Shown: piece by piece, positions 6,219-13,413 of the stretch
How positions within the stretch are numbered: the stretch's first letter is position 1
Layout: each line of letters begins with the position of its first letter
Assembly: GCA_018895765.1 (NCBI GenBank)
Contig: JAHINX010000053.1
Span: 1-25,296 of the forward strand
Length of the DNA: 25,296 bases
Source: Patescibacteria group bacterium
GTDB taxonomy: Bacteria > Patescibacteriota > Patescibacteriia > GCA-002772895
Direction: 5' to 3'
Translations under genes and position numbers: made by a program
The notes under the pieces: generated by a model
Told to the model about the DNA's origin: nothing
The model's database searches: none
The model's input: only the letters and a program-made list of their open reading frames with translations

Positions 6219-7455
6219 ATTCTTCCAAATTGACGGAGACATTCATATCTTCTCCTTTGCGTAAAATCTTCAAAATTACAGTATCGCCAACATCGTATCT
6301 GCTAATCATTTTTGCAAGTGAAGAGTTCTCGGTAATTTTTGCGCCGCCAATCTCCAAAATAATATCTCCTTCTTCCAGCCCCGCCTTATCAGCCGGCGAA
6401 CTGGGTATAACGGCCAAATCGGTCGGCAAAGAGCCCTTTAAAAGCAGCGCGCCGTAGTTTGACGGGAAATTATTGTCTGCGCTAATTTGTTCATTTAATA
6501 TTATATAACGTACCCCGATCCAAGGCCTTACTATCTTCCCGAACTTTTTTACGCTTTCTACAACTTGTTTTGCGCTGTTTGAGGGAATCGCAAATCCAAT
6601 AAGCTGTCCCTCAAGATTTATAGCCGTGTTTATACCTATTACTTCCCCTTTTAAATTAATAAGTGGCCCACCGGAATTGCCCGGATTTATTGCCGCATCC
6701 GTTTGTATCGCTTCGTCAATCGTTTCGCCTTCAGCACTAATATGGCGGGCTGTACCGGAGACTATGCCTTTGGTTACGCTATTTTGATACCGTGACAGAC
6801 TATAGCCTATTGCAATAACTGTTTGCCCTAAGGCCAAGGTATCAGAATCACCAAAAACCGCTTCCGGAAGATTAGTTGCATCAATTTTTAAAACAGCCAA
6901 ATCCATCAAAGGATCTATCGCTAAAACTTTGGCCTCATATTTAGTACCATCAGATAAAATAACGGAATATTCCGCATTAGCATCGGAAACAACGTGCTTA
7001 TTGGTTAGAATAAGTCCGTCCCGTGAAATAATAAATCCGGAACCTCCGCCTATTTCTGTTTTCTGTGGAATAGTCGGTTCGCCGTCTTGTTTCGGTTCCG
7101 TATAAAATTCAAATGGAAGAATATATGGCCCGGTTTGGCTATAGTAATCACTAAGATCTTTACTGATTACTATACTAACGGTTGAATTAAAAACCTTGCC
7201 TACCGCTTTTACGGCTGCGGCATCTTCCTCAACTAATGCTTTTATGACTTTCTCGCTAATTTGTTGTTGCGCCAATATATCTTCTCCTTGTAACGAATTG
7301 CCAATCCAATTAAAAAAATCGCTATTCAGCTGTGGCGCTATAATACCTCCCGCCAGACCAAAAATAAAACTAGCGAAGATTATTAAAATAACCCCGATAA
7401 CAATCTTAAAATTTTTTGCTTTATTGTAATACTCTCTTTTCAAGTGTTTTAACAT
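6202..7455 (-). CDS. HtrA/DegP-like membrane-anchored serine protease with PDZ domain
   Basis: This 417-aa protein should degrade or refold damaged proteins on the outer face of the cytoplasmic membrane. A membrane helix at about 17-40 follows a basic start, so the rest is exported and anchored. The trypsin-like domain holds His 154 (TNKHVVS), Asp 185 (DPLMDLAVLKID) and Ser 261 (INPGNSGGPL), a complete triad in the usual spacing. A single PDZ domain (about 310-410, SSPADKAGLEEGDIILEIGG) ends the protein. It starts 6 bp after the stop of the 98-aa gene and overlaps pyk by 17 bp, so the three form one operon. No Shine-Dalgarno is seen before its ATG. Which of DegP, DegQ or DegS it matches cannot be decided; one PDZ and the anchor are most like DegS/HtrA of Gram-positives. 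Confidence 0.93.
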   Translation of the reverse strand: MLKHLKREYYNKAKNFKIVIGVILIIFASFIFGLAGGIIAPQLNSDFFNWIGNSLQGEDILAQQQISEKVIKALVEEDAAAVKAVGKVFNSTVSIVISKDLSDYYSQTGPYILPFEFYTEPKQDGEPTIPQKTEIGGGSGFIISRDGLILTNKHVVSDANAEYSVILSDGTKYEAKVLAIDPLMDLAVLKIDATNLPEAVFGDSDTLALGQTVIAIGYSLSRYQNSVTKGIVSGTARHISAEGETIDEAIQTDAAINPGNSGGPLINLKGEVIGINTAINLEGQLIGFAIPSNSAKQVVESVKKFGKIVRPWIGVRYIILNEQISADNNFPSNYGALLLKGSLPTDLAVIPSSPADKAGLEEGDIILEIGGAKITENSSLAKMISRYDVGDTVILKILRKGEDMNVSVNLEEYGKKN

Positions 7456-7461
7456 ATATTT

Positions 7462-7758
7462 CTATTTTAAAATACTATTCAATGTGTTTCCGCCAAAATT
7501 TTGTAATTGTTGCAGAACATTAAACTGCTCTCCGCCATAAAAACTACCAAATGTTTCTGAAAATTGGCTCAAAAATGGTGGTATATATATTAATGCCAAA
7601 ATAATAGGTATTATAATTATAACAATCCGCAAAAGCGACATTATCTTCATCCACTGCAAGGCCTTCCGAGTTTTTTCCGTTGAATGCAGAATAGCTTTTG
7701 AAAGCTTTATATTTTCTTCTAAAAGCGATTGGACATCTTTTGTTGTATCAGTTCTCAT
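7462..7758 (-). CDS. Small single-pass membrane protein of unknown function
   Basis: I do not recognise a family in this 98-aa protein. Residues 1-40 are polar and charged, likely an amphipathic or coiled helix (KDVQSLLEENIKLSKAIL). One hydrophobic helix follows (about 43-66, LLRIVIIIIPIILALIYIPP), then a Gly/Asn/Gln-rich tail of about 30 residues. The charge pattern suggests a cytoplasmic N-terminus. It is the first gene of the operon with htrA and pyk, 6 bp from htrA, and has an extended -10 promoter about 85 bp upstream. A role beside the HtrA protease is possible but unproven. No Shine-Dalgarno is visible. Confidence 0.75.
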   Translation of the reverse strand: MRTDTTKDVQSLLEENIKLSKAILHSTEKTRKALQWMKIMSLLRIVIIIIPIILALIYIPPFLSQFSETFGSFYGGEQFNVLQQLQNFGGNTLNSILK

Positions 7759-7841
7759 AATAAATTTTTGAATAATTTAATATTAAAGTATTCAAATGTA
7801 AAATAATTAAAAAAATTATAAAATGCTATATACTTTTTATA

Positions 7842-7850
7842 ATTATACCA
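7842..7850 (-). promoter_or_regulatory. Extended -10 promoter for the small membrane protein-htrA-pyk operon
   Basis: On the minus strand TGGTATAAT is a perfect TATAAT with an upstream TGn. No good -35 lies 17 bp before it, as is usual for extended -10 promoters. It sits just downstream of the ftsZ terminator and would give a leader of roughly 75-80 nt. Confidence 0.55.
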
Positions 7851-7876
7851 CATCTATAAAAAATAATTAAAAACAA

Positions 7877-7907
7877 AACACCTCACCAATATATTTGGTG
7901 AGGTGTT
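7877..7907 (-). terminator. Rho-independent terminator of ftsZ
   Basis: A perfect 13-bp stem (7877-7889 with 7895-7907) with a five-base loop is followed on the minus strand by TTTTGTTTTT. It lies 22 bp past the ftsZ stop and is the strongest terminator in the window. Confidence 0.92.
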
Positions 7908-7929
7908 AAAATTATATTTTATAAACTAT

Positions 7930-9087
7930 CTACATTTTCTTTCGCAAAAACGCAGGAATGTCTATTTCACTTACATCCTCCTCATCTTCTTCGTCATCGC
8001 GGATTTCGCTAACTTTAAAATTTTCTTTCCTTGGTTCTTCTTTCTTAGTAGGACGCACTGACGGTTCACTCTTTTTTATAAAATCCGGTTGCGGATAAAA
8101 GCTCGCGTTATTTTGACTGGGCTTCGAAATTTTCATACCTCCAAAACCGGTTGCTATTACTGTAATTTTTACTTCGTCTTTTAGCGACTCATCAATAACC
8201 GTTCCCCAGATTACCCTCGCATCACTATCAGCATTTTGAGTTATAATTTTTGCCGCTTCCGAGACTTCATTCATACCCAAATCAGCGCCACCGGTAATAC
8301 TGAAGAGAATTCCCTTCGCACCGTCAATTGCGGTTTCCAAAAGTGGCGATTGAATAGCAGCTTTTGCAGCCTCTGTGGCTCTATTCTCCCCGCTTCCTTT
8401 TCCAATCCCCATAAGGGCGGTACCTGCTTCTTTCATAATTTTTTTTACATCGGCAAAATCAACATTAATTTGTCCAGGAACAGTTATGAGCTCTGATATT
8501 CCCTGAACTCCCTGGCGCAGGACATCATCTACAATATCGAAAGCATCCATTAGAGAAGTCTTTTTTTCGACTATCTGCAATATTCTATCATTAGGAATAG
8601 TGATTATTGCATCAACTACCTGCGAAAGCGCCTCATATGCTTTTTCTGAAATTTCTTTTCTTTGTACGCCTTCAAATGAAAAAGGTTTTGTTACAACAGC
8701 AACCGTAAGCGCGCCGGAATCCTTAGCTATCTGAGCCACAACAGGACTTCCTCCCGAACCGGTTCCTCCACCAAGCCCACAGGTAATAAAAACCATATCC
8801 GAATCTTTTAATGATTCGCGTATTTCATTTTGATTTTCTTCAGCTGCTTTCTTGCCAAGTTCAGGATCCATGCCTGCGCCGAGTCCTCTCGTAATCTGTT
8901 TCCCTATATTTATTTTTTTATTTGCTTTTGAAAAATGAAGCGCTTGCACGTCAGTATTAATGGCTAAAAATTCTACTCCCTTTATCTTGCTGTTTATCAT
9001 CCTATTTATAGCAGAACCGCCGCCGCCGCCAATACCCACAACTTTTATTTTAGCAAAGGTTTCTATATCAGGTTTTACTTCTGGCAT
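7930..9087 (-). CDS. ftsZ: Cell-division tubulin FtsZ
   Basis: FtsZ polymerises with GTP into the midcell ring that organises septum formation. The 385-aa protein has the glycine-rich nucleotide-binding start VVGIGGGGGSAINRM (16-30) and a tubulin signature near 104-115. The T7 catalytic loop region is GQINVDFADV, the polymer domain runs to about residue 320, and an acidic linker ends in the FtsA-binding tail DIPAFLRKK. The tubulin signature reads GLGGGTGSGGSP where most bacteria have GGGTGTGAAP, a mild variation. The start ATG is the only one consistent with the family, since an in-frame TAA lies 9 bases upstream. No Shine-Dalgarno is well placed: a GGAGGAAG lies about 25 nt too far. It has its own promoter and a strong terminator, so it can be expressed apart from ftsA. 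Confidence 0.97.
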   Translation of the reverse strand: MPEVKPDIETFAKIKVVGIGGGGGSAINRMINSKIKGVEFLAINTDVQALHFSKANKKINIGKQITRGLGAGMDPELGKKAAEENQNEIRESLKDSDMVFITCGLGGGTGSGGSPVVAQIAKDSGALTVAVVTKPFSFEGVQRKEISEKAYEALSQVVDAIITIPNDRILQIVEKKTSLMDAFDIVDDVLRQGVQGISELITVPGQINVDFADVKKIMKEAGTALMGIGKGSGENRATEAAKAAIQSPLLETAIDGAKGILFSITGGADLGMNEVSEAAKIITQNADSDARVIWGTVIDESLKDEVKITVIATGFGGMKISKPSQNNASFYPQPDFIKKSEPSVRPTKKEEPRKENFKVSEIRDDEEDEEDVSEIDIPAFLRKKM

Positions 9088-9130
9088 ATTATATTATATA
9101 GATTTAATTATAACTTCCTCCATTTATTCT

Positions 9131-9159
9131 AGTTTACCAACCATACGAAACCGCGTCAA
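9131..9159 (-). promoter_or_regulatory. Promoter of ftsZ
   Basis: On the minus strand a -35 TTGACG (9154-9159), a 17-bp spacer ending in TGG and a -10 TAAACT (9131-9136) precede ftsZ. The start is expected near 9124, giving a leader of about 36 nt. This leader contains a possible 9-codon ORF (ATG at 9121-9123, TAA 9 bases before the ftsZ ATG). Confidence 0.55.
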
Positions 9160-9183
9160 CTCGATTGAACACATTTTTTGCTC

Positions 9184-9229
9184 ACCCCGTTAAATTGCTT
9201 CGCACCGACCTTATCGGATTTAACAGGGT
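9184..9229. repeat. 46-bp Y-shaped inverted-repeat element between ftsA and ftsZ
   Basis: Outer arms ACCCCGTTAAAT (9184-9195) and ATTTAACAGGGT (9218-9229) pair over 12 bp with one C/A mismatch. The 22 bases between them split exactly into two small hairpins: TGC-TTC-GCA (9196-9204) and CCGA-CCTTA-TCGG (9205-9217). No unpaired bases remain at the junction. It may be a mobile palindrome, a small structured RNA or a protein-binding site; I do not recognise it. Confidence 0.6.
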
Positions 9230-9236
9230 AAAATAA

Positions 9237-9264
9237 AAAATTACGTAATTAATTACGTAATTTT
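9237..9264 (-). terminator. 28-bp perfect palindrome, possible AT-rich terminator after ftsA
   Basis: The palindrome has the core TTACGTAATTAATTACGTAA flanked by A4/T4. As RNA on the minus strand it forms a 12-bp stem with a TTAA loop followed by TTATTTTA. It is AT-rich, so termination may be weak. With its central symmetry it could equally be a binding site for a dimeric regulator. Confidence 0.45.
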
Positions 9265-9344
9265 GCTATTGATATTCCTACTTAACCGCCTTTGGCGATT
9301 GCTTGCCATTTAATAAATTTATCCAGAAAGCAAAGACGTGCCAG

Positions 9345-9376
9345 CAATATAACAATTTAACAATATAACAATTTAT
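9345..9376. repeat. Two-copy 16-bp tandem repeat next to the ftsA stop
   Basis: CAATATAACAATTTAA at 9345-9360 is followed at once by a second copy at 9361-9376 that differs only in its last base. It ends at the ftsA stop codon. It looks like replication-slippage DNA in the ftsA-ftsZ spacer. Confidence 0.6.
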
Positions 9377-9377
9377 T

Positions 9378-10634
9378 TTACTTCCAAATACTCTTAAATC
9401 CACCCCGTAAGATACCGAGGCCTTTTCCGACGAAACCTTTTATTTTATTCATTATTTTTTTTACAGTATCAACCGAGTAATCCTGATTCAAGCTTCCCCA
9501 TTTTACCAAACTGATTGCAGTTGAAAAAGAAGGATCGCTAATTTTTTCGGAAACGCTGGAAACGTCCAACGGATATCCAATAGTAACCGGGAGTCTTAGT
9601 TCTTTTTTTGCCAGATCTACAATACCTTCCAATTTTGCCCCGCCTCCGCAAAGAACAGCTCCCGCAGGCAAAAGCCCGGCCACTCCCACTTTTATAAGCT
9701 CAGTGTTTACCTTTGAAAATATTTCTTCAACTCTAGCTTCGATTATTTCTGTTAATGCCTTACGGGAAATAATCTCTTCCTCGCCATACCCCTCGTTGGC
9801 AAGATTTATCTCTTCTTTTTTAGATACATTTTTCGGAGAAGCTGAACCGTATTTTATTTTTAATTTCTCCGCAATCTCAAGAGAAATTTTAAAACAAAGA
9901 TTTATATCCTGCGTTATATAATCAGAACCTATCGGCAAAACTGCCAAATGTATCAAGTCTCCTTCTTCGTAAACCGCCAGACCTGTTGTAGCTGCGCCAA
10001 TATCTATAACCGCCGCGCCAAAATCTTTTTGCTTCGCAGTCAATAAACTTTCGGCATTTGCCAAAATCCCCAAAACAACATCATCAATTTCCATTGTTGT
10101 TCTATGGATACATTTTGTCAGATTTTTTAGATGAGTTAATGGCATCTGTATTAAAAATGCGTCAACTTCCAACCGTATACCAGTCATTCCGATAGGATCT
10201 TTTATGTTAGGCTGGCCATCAACCGAATAGCCCCTTGGTATAACATGTAAAATTTCATAATTAGACGGCCTCACAACTGTCTGCGCCTGTTCCAAAGCAC
10301 GAAACGTATCTTCTCCGATAATCTCTCCATTTGGTTTTCCTACACCGACAAGACCCCTTGTTTCCTGACAAAGCAATTGATTTGTATTCACAGATGCATA
10401 AATGCGTTCTATGGGTGTACTCATCATCCGTTCTAATTTATCACGACAAATAGAGATGCTACTTATAACATCTTCCACATTAGAAATCACTCCTTTTTTT
10501 ATGCCCTCGGACGAAACCTCCACTGCTGCTAAAATATGGAGCTGTTCTTTGTCTCCTGCGGCGACAATCTCGCCTGCCGCCATCTTGATTGAACGGGATC
10601 CGACATCAAGGCCAACTATAATATTTTCTTGCAT
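9378..10634 (-). CDS. ftsA: Cell-division protein FtsA
   Basis: FtsA is the actin-fold protein that tethers FtsZ filaments to the membrane and recruits later division proteins. The 418-aa protein begins with the phosphate-1 motif IVGLDVGSRSIK. It then has the FtsA-specific 1C domain (about 80-160, with ETRGLVGVGKPNGE), phosphate-2 AAVIDIGAATTGLAVYEEG, the adenosine motif AVLCGGGAKLEG and a C-terminal amphipathic helix GLGILRGGFKSIWK that would bind the membrane. The ATG at 10632-10634 places the start just before the first motif; a GTG nine codons upstream is possible but adds non-family residues. It precedes ftsZ as in most bacteria, but 290 bp of palindromic DNA separates the two. The upstream murein and ftsQ genes are not here. 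Confidence 0.96.
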   Translation of the reverse strand: MQENIIVGLDVGSRSIKMAAGEIVAAGDKEQLHILAAVEVSSEGIKKGVISNVEDVISSISICRDKLERMMSTPIERIYASVNTNQLLCQETRGLVGVGKPNGEIIGEDTFRALEQAQTVVRPSNYEILHVIPRGYSVDGQPNIKDPIGMTGIRLEVDAFLIQMPLTHLKNLTKCIHRTTMEIDDVVLGILANAESLLTAKQKDFGAAVIDIGAATTGLAVYEEGDLIHLAVLPIGSDYITQDINLCFKISLEIAEKLKIKYGSASPKNVSKKEEINLANEGYGEEEIISRKALTEIIEARVEEIFSKVNTELIKVGVAGLLPAGAVLCGGGAKLEGIVDLAKKELRLPVTIGYPLDVSSVSEKISDPSFSTAISLVKWGSLNQDYSVDTVKKIMNKIKGFVGKGLGILRGGFKSIWK

Positions 10635-10736
10635 ACCCAGTAAGACAACTTTGAAAATCACCCTTTAGAAGTTAAAAAAAACTACAAAGTCATCCATTTT
10701 AATTTTAAGCTTACCCAATAAAAAGTCCTATTTCTC

Positions 10737-10759
10737 TTTATCGCGCTTTGCGCGATAAA
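10737..10759. repeat. 10-bp hairpin between dgkA and ftsA
   Basis: TTTATCGCGC and GCGCGATAAA pair perfectly around a TTT loop. No T-tract follows on the minus strand, so it is not a standard terminator for dgkA. The surrounding 167-bp spacer (10635-10801) shows no ORF and no promoter that I can defend. Confidence 0.5.
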
Positions 10760-10801
10760 ATCAAAGTTGGTCTTATCGGGCATATCTATCAGTATTTTAG
10801 A

Positions 10802-11176
10802 TTATCTATAAAGAAACGTCAAAAAAACTTTTAAATGCGGGTAAAAAATAATAGTACCCACTATTGTCGCGCCAACAGCAGAAACTAGAACAGTTCCTGC
10901 GGCGATATCTTTTATATCTTTTACATAACCGTGCATTCTGGGTTTAAAAATATCTAAAAGCCGCTCCATTATACTATTAAACATTTCAAGAACTAGGATG
11001 ATTATAATTAACAAAAGCAATATTCCCTTCTCAACTATAGATAGCGGAAAAATATTCATTAATACAACAACGACTATTGCAACAATAGTCTGTATCCTAA
11101 AATTTCTTTCTTCTTTTAAAAGAATCCCAAGACCTTTTAACGCACTGCTGATACTCCGCAACATTTTATTCTTCAT
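10802..11176 (-). CDS. dgkA: DgkA-family lipid kinase (undecaprenol or diacylglycerol kinase)
   Basis: The small trimeric membrane kinase phosphorylates diacylglycerol or, in Gram-positive-like bacteria, undecaprenol, returning it to the cell-wall lipid-carrier pool. The 124-aa protein has three membrane helices (about 30-48, 50-68 and 95-117) after an amphipathic start. It contains ERNFRIQ (23-29), the active-site stretch EMFNSIMERLLD (Glu 64, Asn 67, Glu 71) and KDIAAG (89-94). Length fits the family. It overlaps ybeY by an ATGA, the widespread ybeY-dgkA pairing, so it is translationally coupled. The undecaprenol role is more likely given the division-gene context, but the sequence alone does not decide. 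Confidence 0.9.
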   Translation of the reverse strand: MKNKMLRSISSALKGLGILLKEERNFRIQTIVAIVVVVLMNIFPLSIVEKGILLLLIIIILVLEMFNSIMERLLDIFKPRMHGYVKDIKDIAAGTVLVSAVGATIVGTIIFYPHLKVFLTFLYR

Positions 11177-11577
11177 ATTTTTATCATTTTTCTTATCTTC
11201 ATCTCAATCTTTTCCATTTGAAGAGCTTTTTTATTAATTTTATGCGTAAAGCCAAAAATATGGCAGACTCCATGAATAATTAAATAAGCTGCCGCTTTTT
11301 TTATAGAAATATTATTTTCTGTAGCAAAATATTTTAGCTCGTCTTTACACAAAATTATTTCTCCCAATGAATCATCATCATTATATACAAACGTCAAAAT
11401 ATTAGCCGGTTTATTTTTTCCACGGTATGTCTTATTTAATTTCTTGCTTGTCGCGCCATCTACAAAAGCAATGGAGATATTCCCATCTTTTTTAAATTCT
11501 TTAAAAAAAGCTTTTTCTAATTTTTTTAATTCTTCCGATAATCCCCTTACTCCCCCGTTAACGTCAAGATTAATCAT
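11173..11577 (-). CDS. ybeY: Endoribonuclease YbeY
   Basis: YbeY is a zinc endoribonuclease that takes part in 16S rRNA 3'-end maturation and ribosome quality control. The 134-aa protein carries the metal motif HGVCHIFGFTH (His 102, 106, 112; the Asp usual before the last His is Thr). It also has YRGKNKPANILTFVY, the counterpart of the usual R-x-TDVLSFP strand, and GEIILC. Length is slightly short, as in compact genomes. The stop TGA overlaps the dgkA start. It begins 29 bp after the 304-aa surface gene without a visible Shine-Dalgarno, so it may be read through from that gene. Confidence 0.92.
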   Translation of the reverse strand: MINLDVNGGVRGLSEELKKLEKAFFKEFKKDGNISIAFVDGATSKKLNKTYRGKNKPANILTFVYNDDDSLGEIILCKDELKYFATENNISIKKAAAYLIIHGVCHIFGFTHKINKKALQMEKIEMKIRKMIKI

Positions 11578-11606
11578 ACATTAAAATAGAAACTTAATAA
11601 TGAACG

Positions 11607-12521
11607 CTATTCTATTTTCAAACTATTCAACATCATATCATATAAACGCCTATACCAAATTTTATTTGTTCCGCCTAAAGAATAGTTAATAATAAAAACC
11701 TTTCCGGCTTCTTTTATATAAGTATTAAGCCGGTCAGCATCTTGCAGTCCGCGATAACCTTGTTTATTGGTATATGATTGCAATTTATTTATATCTTTTT
11801 CCGGATATTCGCTTATGTACCAGCTCCGCAAAGTAATCGCTTCAGGCGCTTCTACTACTTTTATATTTATACTTTCGGTATCGTCTGATAGAAAACTTAC
11901 CATACTCGTATCAGATGTGCTCGAAGTTGACCAGAGTGAAGGATAAAAAATATTATAACCCTCTGTGGCATTGCGGTAAAGACGCACTATGCCTGATTCT
12001 AGAAGTCCTACTGGCGCAACTGCTGCGGGATTATATAAATTAAAAACTTCATTTCCGTCTAAAAATCCGTCAGAATCGGTGTCTGGCCTTGTCGTATCAG
12101 TCTGAAATAGCGCCTCTTCTTTATCCGTTAAACCATCCGCGTCAGAATCAGTCCCTTGCACCAGGGCACCAACAGGTTCCTCGGGCGTAGCAGGAACTTT
12201 CACCGGCTCTTCTATGGGCGTAGAAAGACCTCCGGGCGTAGTAGTTACCACCTCTTGTGGCGTCTCTGGAATTGCTTCTACGGGTTCTTCCGGCGCCTCA
12301 ACAATAATCTTACCTTCTTTTCCGCCACTAAAAACAACAACTCCGATTACTACGGCAATAATTAATACTCCGACGCCTGCTCCTGCAAAAATAAACCATT
12401 TAGGTATTTTTACTTTTGACGAAATAGCGCGAAATTCTTGGGGCATAACAGTAAACTTAACCCCGGTGTCCGGCTGTGCTTGTTTTATTTGTTCTTTATT
12501 TTTTGATTGTTCGTTAGACAT
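11607..12521 (-). CDS. Membrane-anchored protein with TSP3-type calcium repeats
   Basis: I recognise domains but no named protein. The 304-aa product has a polar cytoplasmic N-terminus (1-40), one membrane helix (about 42-65), and an extracellular Pro/Glu/Thr-rich stalk (about 75-122). A pair of Asp-rich loops follows (124-161, DSDADGLTDKEE and DTDSDGFLDGNEV) of the thrombospondin type 3/EF-hand-like kind that binds calcium. The C-terminal 130 residues (GYNIFYPSLW..., GKVFIINYSL) look like a compact alpha/beta domain, perhaps PsbP-like, but this is weak. It shares its plan with the 236-aa gene upstream. No Shine-Dalgarno is visible. The spacer between the two is filled by an inverted-repeat element. 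Confidence 0.8.
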   Translation of the reverse strand: MSNEQSKNKEQIKQAQPDTGVKFTVMPQEFRAISSKVKIPKWFIFAGAGVGVLIIAVVIGVVVFSGGKEGKIIVEAPEEPVEAIPETPQEVVTTTPGGLSTPIEEPVKVPATPEEPVGALVQGTDSDADGLTDKEEALFQTDTTRPDTDSDGFLDGNEVFNLYNPAAVAPVGLLESGIVRLYRNATEGYNIFYPSLWSTSSTSDTSMVSFLSDDTESINIKVVEAPEAITLRSWYISEYPEKDINKLQSYTNKQGYRGLQDADRLNTYIKEAGKVFIINYSLGGTNKIWYRRLYDMMLNSLKIE

Positions 12522-12534
12522 AAATTCAATTCAT

Positions 12535-12677
12535 AATTCACCTAATTTCTAATTCACCTAATAAAATTCAAAAAATCCAATTCAATAATTCAAAAATAAA
12601 TAATTATTTATTTGTCATTTGACCTTTTGCATTTGACATTTTATTAGACCTTAGGTGAATTAGGTGAATTAGAAATT
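12535..12677. repeat. MITE-like imperfect inverted repeat between the two TSP3 genes
   Basis: The left arm (12535-12567) contains two AATTCACCTAA units and CTAATAAAAT. The right arm (12638-12677) holds ATTTTATTAG and two TTAGGTGAATT units in inverse order. The centre has a 20-bp perfect palindrome, AAATAAATAATTATTTATTT (12594-12613). The element fills nearly the whole 165-bp spacer, and no ORF is present. It is probably a small non-coding mobile element or a large mRNA hairpin. Confidence 0.6.
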
Positions 12678-12686
12678 TTTTATATT

Positions 12687-13397
12687 CTATTCCCCTGCTG
12701 GAATCAAAATCAATTTCCCCGGTCCTTTTGGATCGTAACCAGCCTGCACTTCGGCGCCATCTTCAAAAGTATCGCCGTCAGTATCTTTATTTAAGGGGTC
12801 AGTTTTATAAACTTCAACCTCTTCTCTATCAAACAACCTATCTCCGTCAGTGTCGGGATTTTTTGGATCTGTGCCAAGTTCAATCTCCCGCGCGTCAGTT
12901 AATCCATCATTATCACTATCTAGCGGGACCGCATTTACCTGTTCTTCTACTTGCTGGTTTGTTTGTGTTGCGGGCAATTTATTTGAATTTACATTAATAT
13001 TAAGATTCGGATTTAACGGAGCCGGGCGTAAAAACTGAGTGTAAACCCAATACCCACCGCCCACTAAAAGACCAGCCATAACAACCAATGATAAAATCGT
13101 AATTAATACTTTTTTAAAACCCTGATGCGGGGTCTCCAAAGATGCTAGCTCTTGTGGTCTATCCAAATTCTGTTCTTCTGCTTTTTTCTCTATATCCCCT
13201 TGGGGCTTAGCGCTTACCGGCGGAGCTTCCGCAACGTCAGAAAAAATATCCTCCGTTTCTGGATTAGTTGGCTTTGGCGGGTTACTATCTGTTGTTTGAA
13301 AATTTTCTCCGGCAGGATCGGCCTGAGCCTTAACTACATTATCCAATAAATTTTTACCTTCTATAGGTAAATTATTCGGTATATTTGTATCTGGCAT
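12687..13397 (-). CDS. Membrane-anchored protein with TSP3-type calcium repeats (shorter paralogue)
   Basis: The 236-aa product has a long polar N-terminus (1-94, rich in Pro, Glu and Asn), one membrane helix (about 96-118) and a short Asn/Gln-rich stalk. Three Asp-rich loops lie at 159-223 (DSDNDGLTDAREIELGTDP, DTDGDRLFDREEV, DTDGDTFEDGAEV), typical thrombospondin type 3 calcium sites. It ends shortly after the last loop, so it lacks the extra C-terminal domain of the 304-aa neighbour. Topology should be N-in, repeats outside. Such repeats often stiffen or space surface proteins when calcium is bound. Its position directly after the giant surface gene suggests a shared cell-envelope role, which is inference. 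A weak AGG precedes the ATG. Confidence 0.8.
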   Translation of the reverse strand: MPDTNIPNNLPIEGKNLLDNVVKAQADPAGENFQTTDSNPPKPTNPETEDIFSDVAEAPPVSAKPQGDIEKKAEEQNLDRPQELASLETPHQGFKKVLITILSLVVMAGLLVGGGYWVYTQFLRPAPLNPNLNINVNSNKLPATQTNQQVEEQVNAVPLDSDNDGLTDAREIELGTDPKNPDTDGDRLFDREEVEVYKTDPLNKDTDGDTFEDGAEVQAGYDPKGPGKLILIPAGE

Positions 13398-13413
13398 AAC
13401 CTGTTAGAAATAG

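Noticed and set aside
10635..10661. GTG start for ftsA nine codons upstream
   Set aside because: It adds residues not typical of FtsA. The ATG at 10634 leads directly into the conserved start, though no good Shine-Dalgarno supports either one.
10737..10759. Rho-independent terminator of dgkA
   Set aside because: The stem is good, but no T-tract follows on the minus strand.
989..11176. Alternative genetic code with TGA read as glycine
   Set aside because: TGA ends the HD protein exactly at the queH overlap and YbeY at the dgkA overlap, and long frames contain no internal TGA.
12156..12552. Plus-strand open frames opposite the surface and housekeeping genes (also at 16403-16837, 14640-15008 and others)
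   Set aside because: They are mirror images of repetitive or biased coding sequence, match no family, and would overlap well-supported genes throughout.
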